Of a DNA stretch of 64,000 nucleotides, positions 9,134-18,099 are shown one piece after another; the first letter of the stretch is position 1; the number at the start of each line of letters is the position of its first letter. Source of the DNA: Flavobacteriales bacterium (GTDB lineage: Bacteria > Bacteroidota > Bacteroidia > Flavobacteriales > CAJXXR01). A program made the translations under genes and the position numbers. Location: NCBI GenBank assembly GCA_025210805.1, contig JAOAQX010000003.1, forward strand, positions 124,001 through 188,000. Direction: 5' to 3'. Below the pieces are notes generated by a model. The model saw nothing but the letters and a program-made list of their open reading frames with translations, had not been told where the DNA came from and did not search any database.

Positions 9134-10294
9134 ATGAAATTTAGAACAACCGCAATACATACAGGAGAGAAACCTAACACACTCCCTGGAGGAAGTGGAG
9201 ATGCTGTCTCTCCTATTCATTTAGCAACTACTTTTGCAAGAGAAAAAGTAGAAATCCCAACGAATGGATACGAATACTCAAGATCTTTAAACCCTACAAG
9301 AAAAACTCTTGAGGATAAACTTGCAGCTATTGAAAATGCACAATATGGTCTTGCCTTTGCTTCTGGTTTAGCTTCAGAAAGCACACTTCTTTTTGCTCTA
9401 GTAAAATCAGGTGACCACGTGGTTTGTATGGATGATGTTTATGGGGGAACTCAAAGATTATTCAGAAAAGTATTTGCAGAAAAATATCAAGTTTCTTTTG
9501 ATTTTGTTGACATGACCGTGGCAGAAAATGTTAAAAACGTCATTCAAGAAAACACCAAACTTATTTGGCTAGAAACTCCAACAAATCCGATGCTTAAAAT
9601 TAGTGATATAGAAGCTATTGCTAAAATTGCCAAAGAACACGGAGTTATTCTAGCTGTAGATAATACATTCATGAGTCCTTATTTTCAATCACCATTGGAA
9701 CTGGGAGCAGATGTTGTAATGCATTCTACATCAAAATATATCAACGGACATAGTGATTCCATAGGTGGTGCACTCATGATGAATGACTCAAAACTGTACG
9801 AACAAGTCCAGTTTATGCAAAACTCTGTAGGAGCTATCATGGCACCATTTGATAGTTATATGGTTGCAAGAGGAATTAAGACTTTAGGAATGAGAATGGA
9901 ACAACACCAAAAGAATGCTATGGCGATTGCTGAGTTTTTGGAAAATCATCCTAAAGTAAAAAAATGTATTTATCCAGGGCTTCCTTCTCATCCACAATAC
10001 GCTTTAGCAAAAAAGCAAATGAAAGGTTTTGGGGGAATGATCTCTGTTGATTTAGATACGGATTTAGAAGGAACAAATAAATTCTTAGAAAAACTGCATC
10101 ATTTTGTTTTGGCCGAAAGCCTTGGTGGTGTAGAATCTCTTGTAGAACACCCAGCTATTATGACTCACGCTTCTGTACCAGCAGAAGATCGTGCAAAACT
10201 GGGAATCTCTGATTCTCTTGTTAGGATTTCTGTAGGTGTGGAAAACCTAGAAGATCTTTTAGAAGATTTAGAGAATAGCCTAAAGGTCATATAA
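9134..10294 (+). CDS. Cystathionine gamma-synthase / gamma-lyase family PLP enzyme
   Basis: A 386-residue Cys/Met-metabolism PLP enzyme of typical length. YEYSRSLNPTRKTLE near residue 50, the aromatic loop region DDVYGGTQRLF, the cofactor Asp in LAVDNTFMSPY and the PLP lysine in HSTSKYINGHSD are all present, as is the C-terminal SLGGVESLVEHPAIMTHAS. Its position directly after a CBS-like enzyme favours cystathionine gamma-lyase (cystathionine to cysteine) in reverse transsulfuration. Sequence alone does not separate gamma-lyase from gamma-synthase. Confidence 0.92.
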   Translation: MKFRTTAIHTGEKPNTLPGGSGDAVSPIHLATTFAREKVEIPTNGYEYSRSLNPTRKTLEDKLAAIENAQYGLAFASGLASESTLLFALVKSGDHVVCMDDVYGGTQRLFRKVFAEKYQVSFDFVDMTVAENVKNVIQENTKLIWLETPTNPMLKISDIEAIAKIAKEHGVILAVDNTFMSPYFQSPLELGADVVMHSTSKYINGHSDSIGGALMMNDSKLYEQVQFMQNSVGAIMAPFDSYMVARGIKTLGMRMEQHQKNAMAIAEFLENHPKVKKCIYPGLPSHPQYALAKKQMKGFGGMISVDLDTDLEGTNKFLEKLHHFVLAESLGGVESLVEHPAIMTHASVPAEDRAKLGISDSLVRISVGVENLEDLLEDLENSLKVI

Positions 10295-10357
10295 TTAAAA
10301 TATACCTAAAGTAAAAAAATAGAACGCTTATTTTTTTATTCAAAACCTCCTTTTTTT

Positions 10358-10400
10358 AATCATCTAGATTCACCCACTTGTGGAATGAATCTAGGTGATT
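10358..10400. other. Near-perfect inverted repeat between transsulfuration genes and a response regulator
   Basis: Fifteen-base arms AATCATCTAGATTCA (10358-10372) and TGAATCTAGGTGATT (10386-10400) with one G-T wobble and a 13-nt loop. The T-tract lies on the 5' side, and no U-run follows on the plus strand, so it is not a canonical terminator of the upstream gene. It could be a factor-dependent terminator or a protein site. Confidence 0.5.
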
Positions 10401-10534
10401 CAAATACCTTCCTTATAATTCTTCCCTCTGCCTGCCTATCTAAACTCAATCACTTGAATTCTTATTCTATACATAGATATTTTTATAAAAAATTGTAATT
10501 TTCACAACTATAATAGTGTACTATAAATTACAAA

Positions 10535-11227
10535 ATGTCAAGAAAAAAGGTTTTAATTATTGAAGATGAATTGCTTATAGCAGAAGATATCAAACAATAT
10601 CTTACACAAAAGGGCTATGAAGTGGTGGATATTGCCATTTCCTATGAAACTGCTATCAAAATTCTAAAGAATCAACTTGTAGATATTGTACTCCTTGACA
10701 TTGTATTATATGGTACAAAATCTGGTTTTGAAATTGCCAATTACATCAATAAACATATCCATATTCCGTTTATTTATCTGACTTCTCACACAGACAGAGA
10801 GTTTTTAGAGAAAGCAAAAGAAACAGCTCCGAAAGCATATTTATCAAAACCTATTCAAAAGGAAAGCCTTTTTGCTACTTTGGAAATGGCAACTTTTTTA
10901 CCCAATGAACAAAACAGTAAAATAGTGATCAACGATGGTAAAATCTCACATTATATTGATAAAAATGAAATCGTTTTGATAAAGTCTGATCATGTCTATC
11001 TCAAAGTTTATTTAGAGAATATTGATAAACCACTTGTTACAAGAAACACCATCAAAAATATGTTGATTAACCTCTCTGGAAGTGGATTTATCTCTCCGCA
11101 TCGTAGTTATATTGTAAATATTGAAAAGATAGAATTTATAGATAAAAGTGATCTAATCATTAATAAAACAAGAATTCCGATTAGCAGAAGCCAAAAACAA
11201 GCTATTCTACAAGTACTTAAAGAATAA
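10535..11227 (+). CDS. LytTR-family response regulator
   Basis: A 230-residue two-domain regulator. Residues 1-120 form a receiver domain: acidic pair Glu10-Asp11 in IIEDELL, phospho-acceptor Asp55 in VLLDIVL, Thr/Ser in YLTSHTD and the conserved Lys in AYLSKPI. Residues 135-230 form a LytTR DNA-binding domain (DEIVLIKSDHVYLKVY-like section, then SGFISPHRSYIVNIEKIE). It sits 3 nt before a HisKA_2 sensor kinase, its presumed partner. Receiver plus LytTR with a HisKA_2 kinase is a frequent Bacteroidota pairing. Confidence 0.92.
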   Translation: MSRKKVLIIEDELLIAEDIKQYLTQKGYEVVDIAISYETAIKILKNQLVDIVLLDIVLYGTKSGFEIANYINKHIHIPFIYLTSHTDREFLEKAKETAPKAYLSKPIQKESLFATLEMATFLPNEQNSKIVINDGKISHYIDKNEIVLIKSDHVYLKVYLENIDKPLVTRNTIKNMLINLSGSGFISPHRSYIVNIEKIEFIDKSDLIINKTRIPISRSQKQAILQVLKE

Positions 11228-11230
11228 TAG

Positions 11231-12976
11231 ATGAAAATTGTTATATGGTTTTCAATATGCTTATTAAATATCTTGCCAAGTTTGGGTCAGATAAGAATCC
11301 CACGCAATAATTTATTACTTGAGAAGAAATGTCATGAGGCATATTTTCTCCGAAATCAACATCTTACAGATTCTGCTTGGATCATTTTAGAGCAAGCAAA
11401 AGAAATTTATGAATCAGATAATCAAAAAACTGCCGAATTTCATTTTTTTATCCAAACAGAAAAAGCTCACCTTATGGAGCTTGCAAATAAAGATGATAAA
11501 GCCTTAAAGATTCTCCTTCCACTTTTGGAGCAAATGAAAGCTCAAAAAGCTTACTGGTATTTTGCAAACGCCTCTATCCTAACCTCTTTAGTTTATGAAA
11601 AAAATGGGGATTATAAGACCTGTTTTTTGCATTTAAAAAATGCTTCAGAAATTATTTTTGACAAGAATTATCAAGATTTAAAATCCTATTTTTACGTCAG
11701 AGAAACATCAGCCTTTAGAGTTTCTAGTCAAATAGATTTTGCCAAACAAAGTTTAGACAGTGCTGAATACTATGGAAAAGAGAATAGTGACACCATTAAT
11801 TTGGCAACTACTTATATGCTTCATGCATTTCTATATGACTCAAACCGAATAGAACATTTAGAAAAAGCATTTGAGCTTGCGAATACACAAGGTAATATCT
11901 ATATGCGTTTGATGATTTTATTAAACCTCAGCAAACAACCACAAATTTCTACGCAAAAATTTATTGAGCATCAACAACTAGCAGAATCTTTGATGAATAC
12001 GGATGTCCTCAAAGAAGATTATAGTTCATTTTATTTAGTTTTTTCACGATTCTACAAAAAGAATGGCGATTATCAAAAAGCTCTTTACTATTCAGAAATC
12101 TTTCAAAAACACTATTTATCAAAGGTATTTAATGAGCAAAAAATTAAATTAGAAAAAATCACCAAAAAGTATGAAGACGAAAAAAAACAATTGATTATCA
12201 ATGAGCAAAAAATTAAAATAGATGATCAAAAATCAAAATATCACACTTCTATTATTTATTTCCTATCTCTTTTTGTTTTATTTATCATTATTCTATCTCT
12301 CTATTTCAAAACACGTATTTTTAATAAAAGACTTACAACAAAACAGGAAACTATTAAAAGTATAAACAAAGAACTTCATGCAGCTTTAACTCACGAACAA
12401 ACTCTAAAAAAGGAGCTCAACCACCGGGTAAAGAACAACTTACAACTAATCAACAGCTTGATGACTTTGGAAAACAAAAAGCAATTTGAGAATATGATTA
12501 ATAGAATTCAAAGTATCGGAAATATTCATCAGCTGATGTATGAAATGGAGCTAGAAGATCAGATTCCTTTTCAAGAATATGTTGAAAGAATGGTACATTA
12601 CTTTGATCAATCTTTTTCTCATGATCAAAAGCTGAGTTGGGAAATATATGGAAACAAAATCAGTCTTAATTTATCAACTTTAGTCCCAATTGGATTAATT
12701 CTCAATGAGCTCATCACAAACTCCCTCAAATATGCTCATAGTCAAGAGGAATTTCTACAAATCAACATTTCGATTTCTCAAAAAAAAGATGAAAGTTTTT
12801 CGATTCATTACCATGACAATGGCACAGGTATATTAACAGAAAAGCATCAAGAAAATTTTGGATTATATGTTATAGATACAATGGTTAAACAGCTTATGGG
12901 GAGTTCAAAATCTTACAATAATAATGGTGCTCATTTTGAATTTAGCTTTAGGGAAAAAGTACATTCTGAATGGTAA
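11231..12976 (+). CDS. HisKA_2-type sensor histidine kinase with TPR-like periplasmic region
   Basis: A 581-residue sensor. An N-terminal signal segment (MKIVIWFSICLLNILPSLGQ) is followed by about 320 residues of helical repeats resembling tetratricopeptides, a coiled coil, one membrane helix (IIYFLSLFVLFIIILSLYF), and a cytoplasmic kinase core. The phospho-acceptor His lies in KKELNHRVKNNLQLINSL, the HisKA_2 signature. The ATPase has LILNELITNSLKYAHS (N box) and HDNGTGI (G1 box). It is the obvious partner of the adjacent LytTR regulator. The signal sensed is unknown; TPR-type sensor regions often bind peptides or proteins. Confidence 0.92.
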   Translation: MKIVIWFSICLLNILPSLGQIRIPRNNLLLEKKCHEAYFLRNQHLTDSAWIILEQAKEIYESDNQKTAEFHFFIQTEKAHLMELANKDDKALKILLPLLEQMKAQKAYWYFANASILTSLVYEKNGDYKTCFLHLKNASEIIFDKNYQDLKSYFYVRETSAFRVSSQIDFAKQSLDSAEYYGKENSDTINLATTYMLHAFLYDSNRIEHLEKAFELANTQGNIYMRLMILLNLSKQPQISTQKFIEHQQLAESLMNTDVLKEDYSSFYLVFSRFYKKNGDYQKALYYSEIFQKHYLSKVFNEQKIKLEKITKKYEDEKKQLIINEQKIKIDDQKSKYHTSIIYFLSLFVLFIIILSLYFKTRIFNKRLTTKQETIKSINKELHAALTHEQTLKKELNHRVKNNLQLINSLMTLENKKQFENMINRIQSIGNIHQLMYEMELEDQIPFQEYVERMVHYFDQSFSHDQKLSWEIYGNKISLNLSTLVPIGLILNELITNSLKYAHSQEEFLQINISISQKKDESFSIHYHDNGTGILTEKHQENFGLYVIDTMVKQLMGSSKSYNNNGAHFEFSFREKVHSEW

Positions 12977-12978
12977 AA

Positions 12979-13012
12979 AGCCACTCCTAAACCATAAGGT
13001 CTAAAAGTGGCT
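12979..13012. terminator. Bidirectional terminator between converging operons
   Basis: Arms AGCCACT (12979-12985) and AGTGGCT (13006-13012) lie between the stop of the kinase at 12976 and the stop of arsM at 13040. A-tracts precede and T-rich sequence follows in either direction. Confidence 0.6.
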
Positions 13013-13039
13013 CTTATTAAAAATACACCCAAAAATATC

Positions 13040-14005
13040 TTAACAACAACCTCCACCGTCATAATGAAAAGTGGATTCGCTAATGTAAATTTCTTCATCA
13101 AGCTTTGCTAGTGCGCCAGCTGTTTTATCACATATAGCAGTTGGTTGATTTCTTAGCAGAATATGACCTGCATTATCGTCAAAAAATTCTTTTTCTCCAT
13201 GGTAAATAGCTGTTTTTCCCGTAAATACACAAGGACCATCAGCAGGCATCGGATCTTTTATTGCACAAACCTCTACACTTTCTATATAAATAAGTTCATC
13301 TGTAGGGTAATGGTTTGGACTCAGTACTCGGTAAGCTCTTTTGGCTCTTATTTCTATCGTCCCAAACCCTACGTCTGTCATCGCCTTGATATAATCTTTT
13401 AAAGGAATTGAACCGCTCAAACATTCTGCTCTTAGTCGGTCATCACTTCTAAGGGTTTCATTCATTTCTTGCTCACAAATAGGATCAGACATCACTAATC
13501 GACCATTTGGTTTAAGCACACGATACATTTCTTTTAAGGCTTTTGTAAGATCTTCTTCTTTAAAGATATTAAATAGGCAATTTTGAGCGGCTACATCTAT
13601 TGTATTATCTTCTATAGGGAGGTTGAGCGCATCTCCTTTTTTCAGTTCAACAAATTCTTTGTTGAACCAAGTATTACTCTTTTCAGCTTCCTCAAAATTT
13701 TTGGCTGAAGCCTCAAGCATTTCGTCAACGACATCTACTCCTATAACGCCCCCTTTTTTACGTGAAAAGTAGGAAAACTGAAGTAATTCCATTCCTCCTC
13801 CTACTCCTACATAAAGGACATTTGGAGTATTCACTAAATCTCTTGGGTTTACCGTAGAACCACATCCATAATTCATTTCTAACATGATTTTTGGAATTTC
13901 CAACTCTGGAAAACTCCAAACTGGATTTGTGGTACAACAAAGACCTACATCTGGGGTTTCTGCTGCTGCTTTATATAAATCGTTGGTGGCTTTTAAATAA
14001 CTCAT
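13040..14005 (-). CDS. arsM: Arsenosugar biosynthesis arsenite methyltransferase ArsM
   Basis: A SAM-dependent class I methyltransferase of 321 residues. The N-terminus MSYLKATNDLYKAAAETPDVGLCCTTNP carries the Cys-Cys pair, GCGSTVNP and VLYVGVGGGMELLQF form the SAM-binding region, and RAECLSGSIPL supplies the further conserved cysteine expected for As(III) binding. The chain ends in GGGCC. The arsS gene upstream ends at 14020. The frame extends back to 14041 inside arsS, but ATG 14005 gives the family-like start MSYL and a clean 14-nt spacer, so it is chosen. It is third in an operon with an AhpD-like protein and ArsS, which defines the arsenosugar type of ArsM. Confidence 0.9.
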   Translation of the reverse strand: MSYLKATNDLYKAAAETPDVGLCCTTNPVWSFPELEIPKIMLEMNYGCGSTVNPRDLVNTPNVLYVGVGGGMELLQFSYFSRKKGGVIGVDVVDEMLEASAKNFEEAEKSNTWFNKEFVELKKGDALNLPIEDNTIDVAAQNCLFNIFKEEDLTKALKEMYRVLKPNGRLVMSDPICEQEMNETLRSDDRLRAECLSGSIPLKDYIKAMTDVGFGTIEIRAKRAYRVLSPNHYPTDELIYIESVEVCAIKDPMPADGPCVFTGKTAIYHGEKEFFDDNAGHILLRNQPTAICDKTAGALAKLDEEIYISESTFHYDGGGCC

Positions 14006-14019
14006 ATCTTGGTGTTTTT

Positions 14020-15081
14020 TTATATTACCGTTCCTTGACAACTAGAACCCGCACCTGCGGTACATCCATAGCAATGTTGGTTGACGATAATATTTCTATT
14101 TTCTAATTCTTTTAGGTTAAAATCTTTGAGGTGCTTACTGGTTTTTGTGGCTACTTTTAGATCAAGCATTTGGTTAAAGTCACAATCGTATAAAAAACCA
14201 TCCCAGCTAACAGATAGTGTATTGGTACACATTACATTTTCTACTGCTGAAGGATTATATGCCTCAATCAAAGTTTCCATATAGTCTTCATAATTCTCTG
14301 AACGAATTAAATACTCTAAAAATCGACTTACGGGTAAATTGGTAATGGCAAAAAGGCTATTAAATTCTATTCCAAAATCTTCTTTTAGAGATTTTTTAAA
14401 TTGATTTTCTAGCTCACCTTGGTCAGCAGGCAAAAAAGCTCCAGCAGGATTATAAACCAAATCTAGTTGTAATCCGCTTCCTTCTTTACCATATCCTACC
14501 TTATTCAGCTCCTTCAATGCTTCTATAGATGCTTGAAAAACTCCATCTCCTCTTTGTTTGTCTGTTTTTCCTTTTTTATAGAAAGGTAATGAAGAAACTA
14601 CGTGGATATTATGTTTCTTAAAAAAGGCAGGCATATCATGATACCTTGGTGCAGCACGCAAAATGGTAAGATTCGATCTTACAATAAAATCTTGAACACC
14701 TATTTTACTTGCTTCTTCCACAAACCATCTAAAGTGCGGATTCATTTCTGGTGCTCCACCAGTGAGATCTAAAGTTGTTGCTCCAGATTTTTTATAGACT
14801 TCCAAACAAAGCTCCATCGTTTCTTTGGTCATAATCTCTCGTCTATCTGGGCCAGCGTCTACATGACAATGTGCACATACTTGATTACACATATATCCAA
14901 CATTTATCTGAAAGATATCAAGTTTCTTAGGCTTCAGTGGAAAATGAGTACCTTCTTTTAATTTTTGAGTAAATGTAGGCAATTCTGTTTCCTGAAAACG
15001 CTTACCAGAAAGCCAATCCATTTGTAATTTAGGACTTGCTAAAGGAATTTTTTGAGCTAATAATGATTTTTTACTTCCCAT
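14020..15081 (-). CDS. arsS: Arsenosugar biosynthesis radical SAM protein ArsS
   Basis: A 353-residue radical SAM enzyme. The 4Fe-4S/SAM motif is the CxxxCxxC of NVGYMCNQVCAHCHVDAG, followed by LDLTGGAPEMNPHF. The C-terminal Cys motif CYGCTAGAGSSCQG is typical of this family, whose relatives in some genomes are selenoproteins; here the positions are ordinary Cys codons and no in-frame UGA occurs. Family knowledge links ArsS to 5'-deoxyadenosyl transfer onto dimethylarsenite on the way to arsenosugars. It lies 3 nt after the AhpD-like gene and 14 nt before arsM. Confidence 0.92.
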   Translation of the reverse strand: MGSKKSLLAQKIPLASPKLQMDWLSGKRFQETELPTFTQKLKEGTHFPLKPKKLDIFQINVGYMCNQVCAHCHVDAGPDRREIMTKETMELCLEVYKKSGATTLDLTGGAPEMNPHFRWFVEEASKIGVQDFIVRSNLTILRAAPRYHDMPAFFKKHNIHVVSSLPFYKKGKTDKQRGDGVFQASIEALKELNKVGYGKEGSGLQLDLVYNPAGAFLPADQGELENQFKKSLKEDFGIEFNSLFAITNLPVSRFLEYLIRSENYEDYMETLIEAYNPSAVENVMCTNTLSVSWDGFLYDCDFNQMLDLKVATKTSKHLKDFNLKELENRNIIVNQHCYGCTAGAGSSCQGTVI

Positions 15082-15084
15082 AGA

Positions 15085-15423
15085 TTACATCGAAAGTTTA
15101 TCATATTTATTCATCATCTGAACACTGTGTACCAATGTCGCTCCTGAACGGATTGCAGCAGCTACATGAACTGCTTCCATCATTTCTTCTTTTTCTAATC
15201 CTCTCTTGATCCCATCTTGCGAATAAGCATCAATACAATAGGAACATTGTACAGTATGTGCCACTGCGAGTGCTATTAAAGATTTTTCTCTGCTCGTTAA
15301 AGCTCCGTCTTTAAAAACCTCTCCATAGTAGTCAAAGAATTTTTCTCCGAGCTCTTGATCCCATTCTGTTATTTCACCAAATTTTTTGAGATCTTTAGGG
15401 TTGTAATAAGTTTTTTCAGCCAT
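15085..15423 (-). CDS. Arsenosugar biosynthesis-associated AhpD-like protein
   Basis: A 112-residue carboxymuconolactone-decarboxylase / AhpD fold protein. The catalytic-type motif is AHTVQCSYCIDAYSQDG (CxxC plus downstream residues), flanked by LTSREKSLIALAVA and AIRSGATLVHS. It is the first gene of the operon with arsS and arsM, where this small protein is a recurrent companion. Its exact step is unknown; a thiol redox role on an arsenic intermediate is a reasonable inference. Confidence 0.88.
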   Translation of the reverse strand: MAEKTYYNPKDLKKFGEITEWDQELGEKFFDYYGEVFKDGALTSREKSLIALAVAHTVQCSYCIDAYSQDGIKRGLEKEEMMEAVHVAAAIRSGATLVHSVQMMNKYDKLSM

Positions 15424-15730
15424 AATTTAGCATTAATATTATTTTTAAAAAAATCAAACAAATTTTCTATTAAGAAACCTATTTTCAAGTATTTTCCTTT
15501 TTAGAATCGCTATCAAATTGCCCGATTTATCTTTTCTTGTTCAGTTTATACCGATTACTTGCTGAAAGTACTCACTTATATCATTACGTTCATAACTGAT
15601 TTTTAGCAATGTATCGACATAACACCACTGTGTAAATTCACACCGTAAATGGTATTACTTCTTTTAGTATCTAAAAATAATCAATCATTACAAATTTAAT
15701 AGGGAAATATTCATTTTTATTGGCAAACAA
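15424..15730. other. Intergenic region upstream of the arsenosugar operon
   Basis: No coding frame or RNA gene is visible. It must contain the promoter of the leftward arsenosugar operon, but no exact TAnnTTTG was found near 15423. It contains the 11-mer ACCGATTACTT at 15549-15559, which also occurs twice upstream of folE (63793 and 63823) in the same orientation relative to the downstream gene. Confidence 0.4.
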
Positions 15731-15763
15731 AAAACAGGAGCTTTTTAATAAAGTCCTGTTTTT
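15731..15763 (-). terminator. Terminator after the S9 peptidase gene
   Basis: Arms AAAACAGGA (15731-15739) and TCCTGTTTT (15754-15762), with an inner CTTT/AAAG extension and one bulged G. It lies 39 nt past the peptidase stop, and a T-tract follows in the minus direction. Confidence 0.75.
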
Positions 15764-15801
15764 AGTGTTTTAAATTCGTCTTTTAAAAAAGCCCTATATT
15801 T

Positions 15802-17847
15802 CTACATGGTCTCCTCCAGCCACTTAAAGAATTCTCTGTGCCAAAGCAAAGAATTTTGTGGTCCAAGCACCCAGTGTCCTTCATTTGGAAAATACATCAA
15901 TCTTGCTTTCAATCCCTTCATTCTTGCAGCTTGATAAGCTTCTAATCCTTGAGTATCTGGAACACGATAGTCTTTTCCTCCATGGATAACCATCATCGGT
16001 GTATCCCAGTTTTGAACATATTTATGTGGTGAGTTTTTCTGGTAATTTTCTTTGTAGGTATCTATCCAATAAGGACCACCAATATCCCAATGTGCAAAAA
16101 ACAATTCCTCAGTAGATCCATACCAAGATTCTAAGTTGAATAGACCACAATGAGAAATAAATGTTTTAAATCTCTTTTGATGAATTCCTGCCAGCATATA
16201 AACAGAATATCCACCATAAGAAGCTCCCACAGCTCCTATTTTATCTTCATCTACAAAAGATTCTTTTTTAAGATCATCTACTGCTGATAAATAATCCTTC
16301 ATAGCTTGACCACCCCAATCTCTACTAATTGCGGCATTCCATTCTTCTCCAAAACCTGGTAATCCTCTTCGGTTTGGAGCTATTACGATATAACCTTGTG
16401 CTGCCATCAACTGGAAATTCCAGCGGTATGAATAAAATTGTGAAACCATCGCTTGTGGTCCACCCTGACAATACAATAATGCTGGGTACTTTTTATTGGG
16501 ATCAAAATTTGGAGGATAAATCACCCATGTGAGCATCTTCTTCCCGTCTGAGGTAGTTACAGCTCTTTTTTCCACTTTACTATCCAAAATTTTACTGTAT
16601 ACGTCTTCATTCACCTTAGAAATCGCCTTAAGATTACCTCCGTCTAAATCGCATTGATAAAGTTCTGTAGCTCTATTAAAATCTGTTCTTGACAAAATCA
16701 ATTTATTTTCCAAAACATCTGCCAATCCATAGTTAAAATCTCCTGTGGTTATTTTAGTAATAGGTGGATTTTCGAAGGTACTCGATACATCTATTTTAAA
16801 AATATGATTGCTTCCTCTAAATGGTGCTTGAAAATAAATATTGTTTCCATCTTTGGACCATTTGAAATCTTGAACTGTTTCAGAAAAATTGTAGGTCAAA
16901 TTGTATAATAAATCTTTAGATCTTTTAAGAACTACAATATTGTTTTTATCTGATTCATAAGTAGGTGTTCGCATTTGTGTCCATGCCAAATATTTTCCAT
17001 TTGGAGAAAAACTTGGGTGCGTATCATATCCTTTATTTTCAGCTGATAAAACTTTTGTTTTCCTTGACTTAACATCATATTCATATAAATCAGTATTGGT
17101 ACTTGAAGCGTATTTTTTACCTGTGTATTTCTTCGCTACGTATACTAATTTTCGTCCATCAGGTGACCACGTAAGATCTCCAAATCCTCCAAAAGGCTTG
17201 GTAGGAACATCAAATTTTGTTTTCTTTAAAATATCAACCTTCTCTCCATACAGTCTTCCGCTGTTATAACTCTGCACTACTAAATGATCATAAAACTCAT
17301 CATTCCATTGATTCCAATGACGATAGTTGAGATCATCATATATTTTTACATCTGCTTTTGGTAAATCTTTATGAATATCTCTAACGGATTTTCCTAATTT
17401 CACAGCTTTGGAATACACCGCATAAGTACTTGAAGGGGAGTATTTAAAAACTTTTGTTCCTTTAGAATCATTGAGAAGGTTAACTCTTCTCTTGGTATCC
17501 AAATTTAGCTCATACCACTGTCCATCATAAAGAAAACCAATGGTTTCATCATCTTTGGTTTTACTCACCTTACTCACGTGTCCACTAAGCTTCGTCAAAG
17601 CTTTTAGCTCTTTGGTTTTGTAGTTTAAAAGGTAAATATTTGATTGTCCTTCGTTTCTTTTTACGTTATAAGTTCCTAAGGTTACAATTCCTTCATCCTC
17701 ATTTAGGCTAAAATGATATCTAATTCGGTTTAACTCCCATAATTTTTCGGGAGTTATAGGGTATTTTTTTTGTGCCTTAGCCTCTTGAAAAAAAGAGGTT
17801 GTGATTAATACAAAAAGAATAAATGTGTGTTTCAATAATACCTTCAT
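15802..17847 (-). CDS. Secreted S9-family prolyl oligopeptidase-like peptidase
   Basis: A 681-residue exported serine peptidase. After a signal peptide (MKVLLKHTFILFVLITTSFF, ending AKAQ), residues 30-430 form a TolB/PD40-like beta-propeller with repeats such as LTWSPDGRKLVYVA and PSFSPNGKYLAW. The C-terminal alpha/beta hydrolase has the nucleophile in GASYGGYSVYM, the acid in VIHGGKDYRVPDTQG and the His in PNEGHWVLGP. The architecture matches dipeptidyl-peptidase 5 / acylaminoacyl-peptidase relatives that trim oligopeptides in the periplasm. It is monocistronic with its own terminator. Confidence 0.9.
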   Translation of the reverse strand: MKVLLKHTFILFVLITTSFFQEAKAQKKYPITPEKLWELNRIRYHFSLNEDEGIVTLGTYNVKRNEGQSNIYLLNYKTKELKALTKLSGHVSKVSKTKDDETIGFLYDGQWYELNLDTKRRVNLLNDSKGTKVFKYSPSSTYAVYSKAVKLGKSVRDIHKDLPKADVKIYDDLNYRHWNQWNDEFYDHLVVQSYNSGRLYGEKVDILKKTKFDVPTKPFGGFGDLTWSPDGRKLVYVAKKYTGKKYASSTNTDLYEYDVKSRKTKVLSAENKGYDTHPSFSPNGKYLAWTQMRTPTYESDKNNIVVLKRSKDLLYNLTYNFSETVQDFKWSKDGNNIYFQAPFRGSNHIFKIDVSSTFENPPITKITTGDFNYGLADVLENKLILSRTDFNRATELYQCDLDGGNLKAISKVNEDVYSKILDSKVEKRAVTTSDGKKMLTWVIYPPNFDPNKKYPALLYCQGGPQAMVSQFYSYRWNFQLMAAQGYIVIAPNRRGLPGFGEEWNAAISRDWGGQAMKDYLSAVDDLKKESFVDEDKIGAVGASYGGYSVYMLAGIHQKRFKTFISHCGLFNLESWYGSTEELFFAHWDIGGPYWIDTYKENYQKNSPHKYVQNWDTPMMVIHGGKDYRVPDTQGLEAYQAARMKGLKARLMYFPNEGHWVLGPQNSLLWHREFFKWLEETM

Positions 17848-18031
17848 GCTGAACTTGTTGAGTCGATGTGTTTTTGTTAAATTTGATTTCTATACAAGAC
17901 TTACCAATTTATATGCCCTTTTAGAAAATCAATTTTATTTTTTTGTGCTAGTCAATAGTTTTTATTCAATTATACCATCTTAAATAGTTATTTCCTTGCA
18001 TAAAAAACAATTGAGTTTGCAAATATAATTA

Positions 18032-18065
18032 AATAGCCCATAGAGTATTATATCTATGGGCTATT
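18032..18065 (-). terminator. Terminator after the OmpA-family gene
   Basis: Perfect 13-bp inverted repeat AATAGCCCATAGA / TCTATGGGCTATT with an 8-nt loop, 35 nt past the stop. T-rich sequence follows in the minus direction. An eight-T run on the plus side would also allow it to act rightward. Confidence 0.8.
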
Positions 18066-18099
18066 CCTTTTTTTTATTATAAGCAAAATTCGTTTTTCA

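Noticed and set aside
14020-15081. Selenocysteine in ArsS
   Set aside because: All relevant Cys positions are ordinary Cys codons, there is no in-frame UGA and no SECIS-like stem was noticed.
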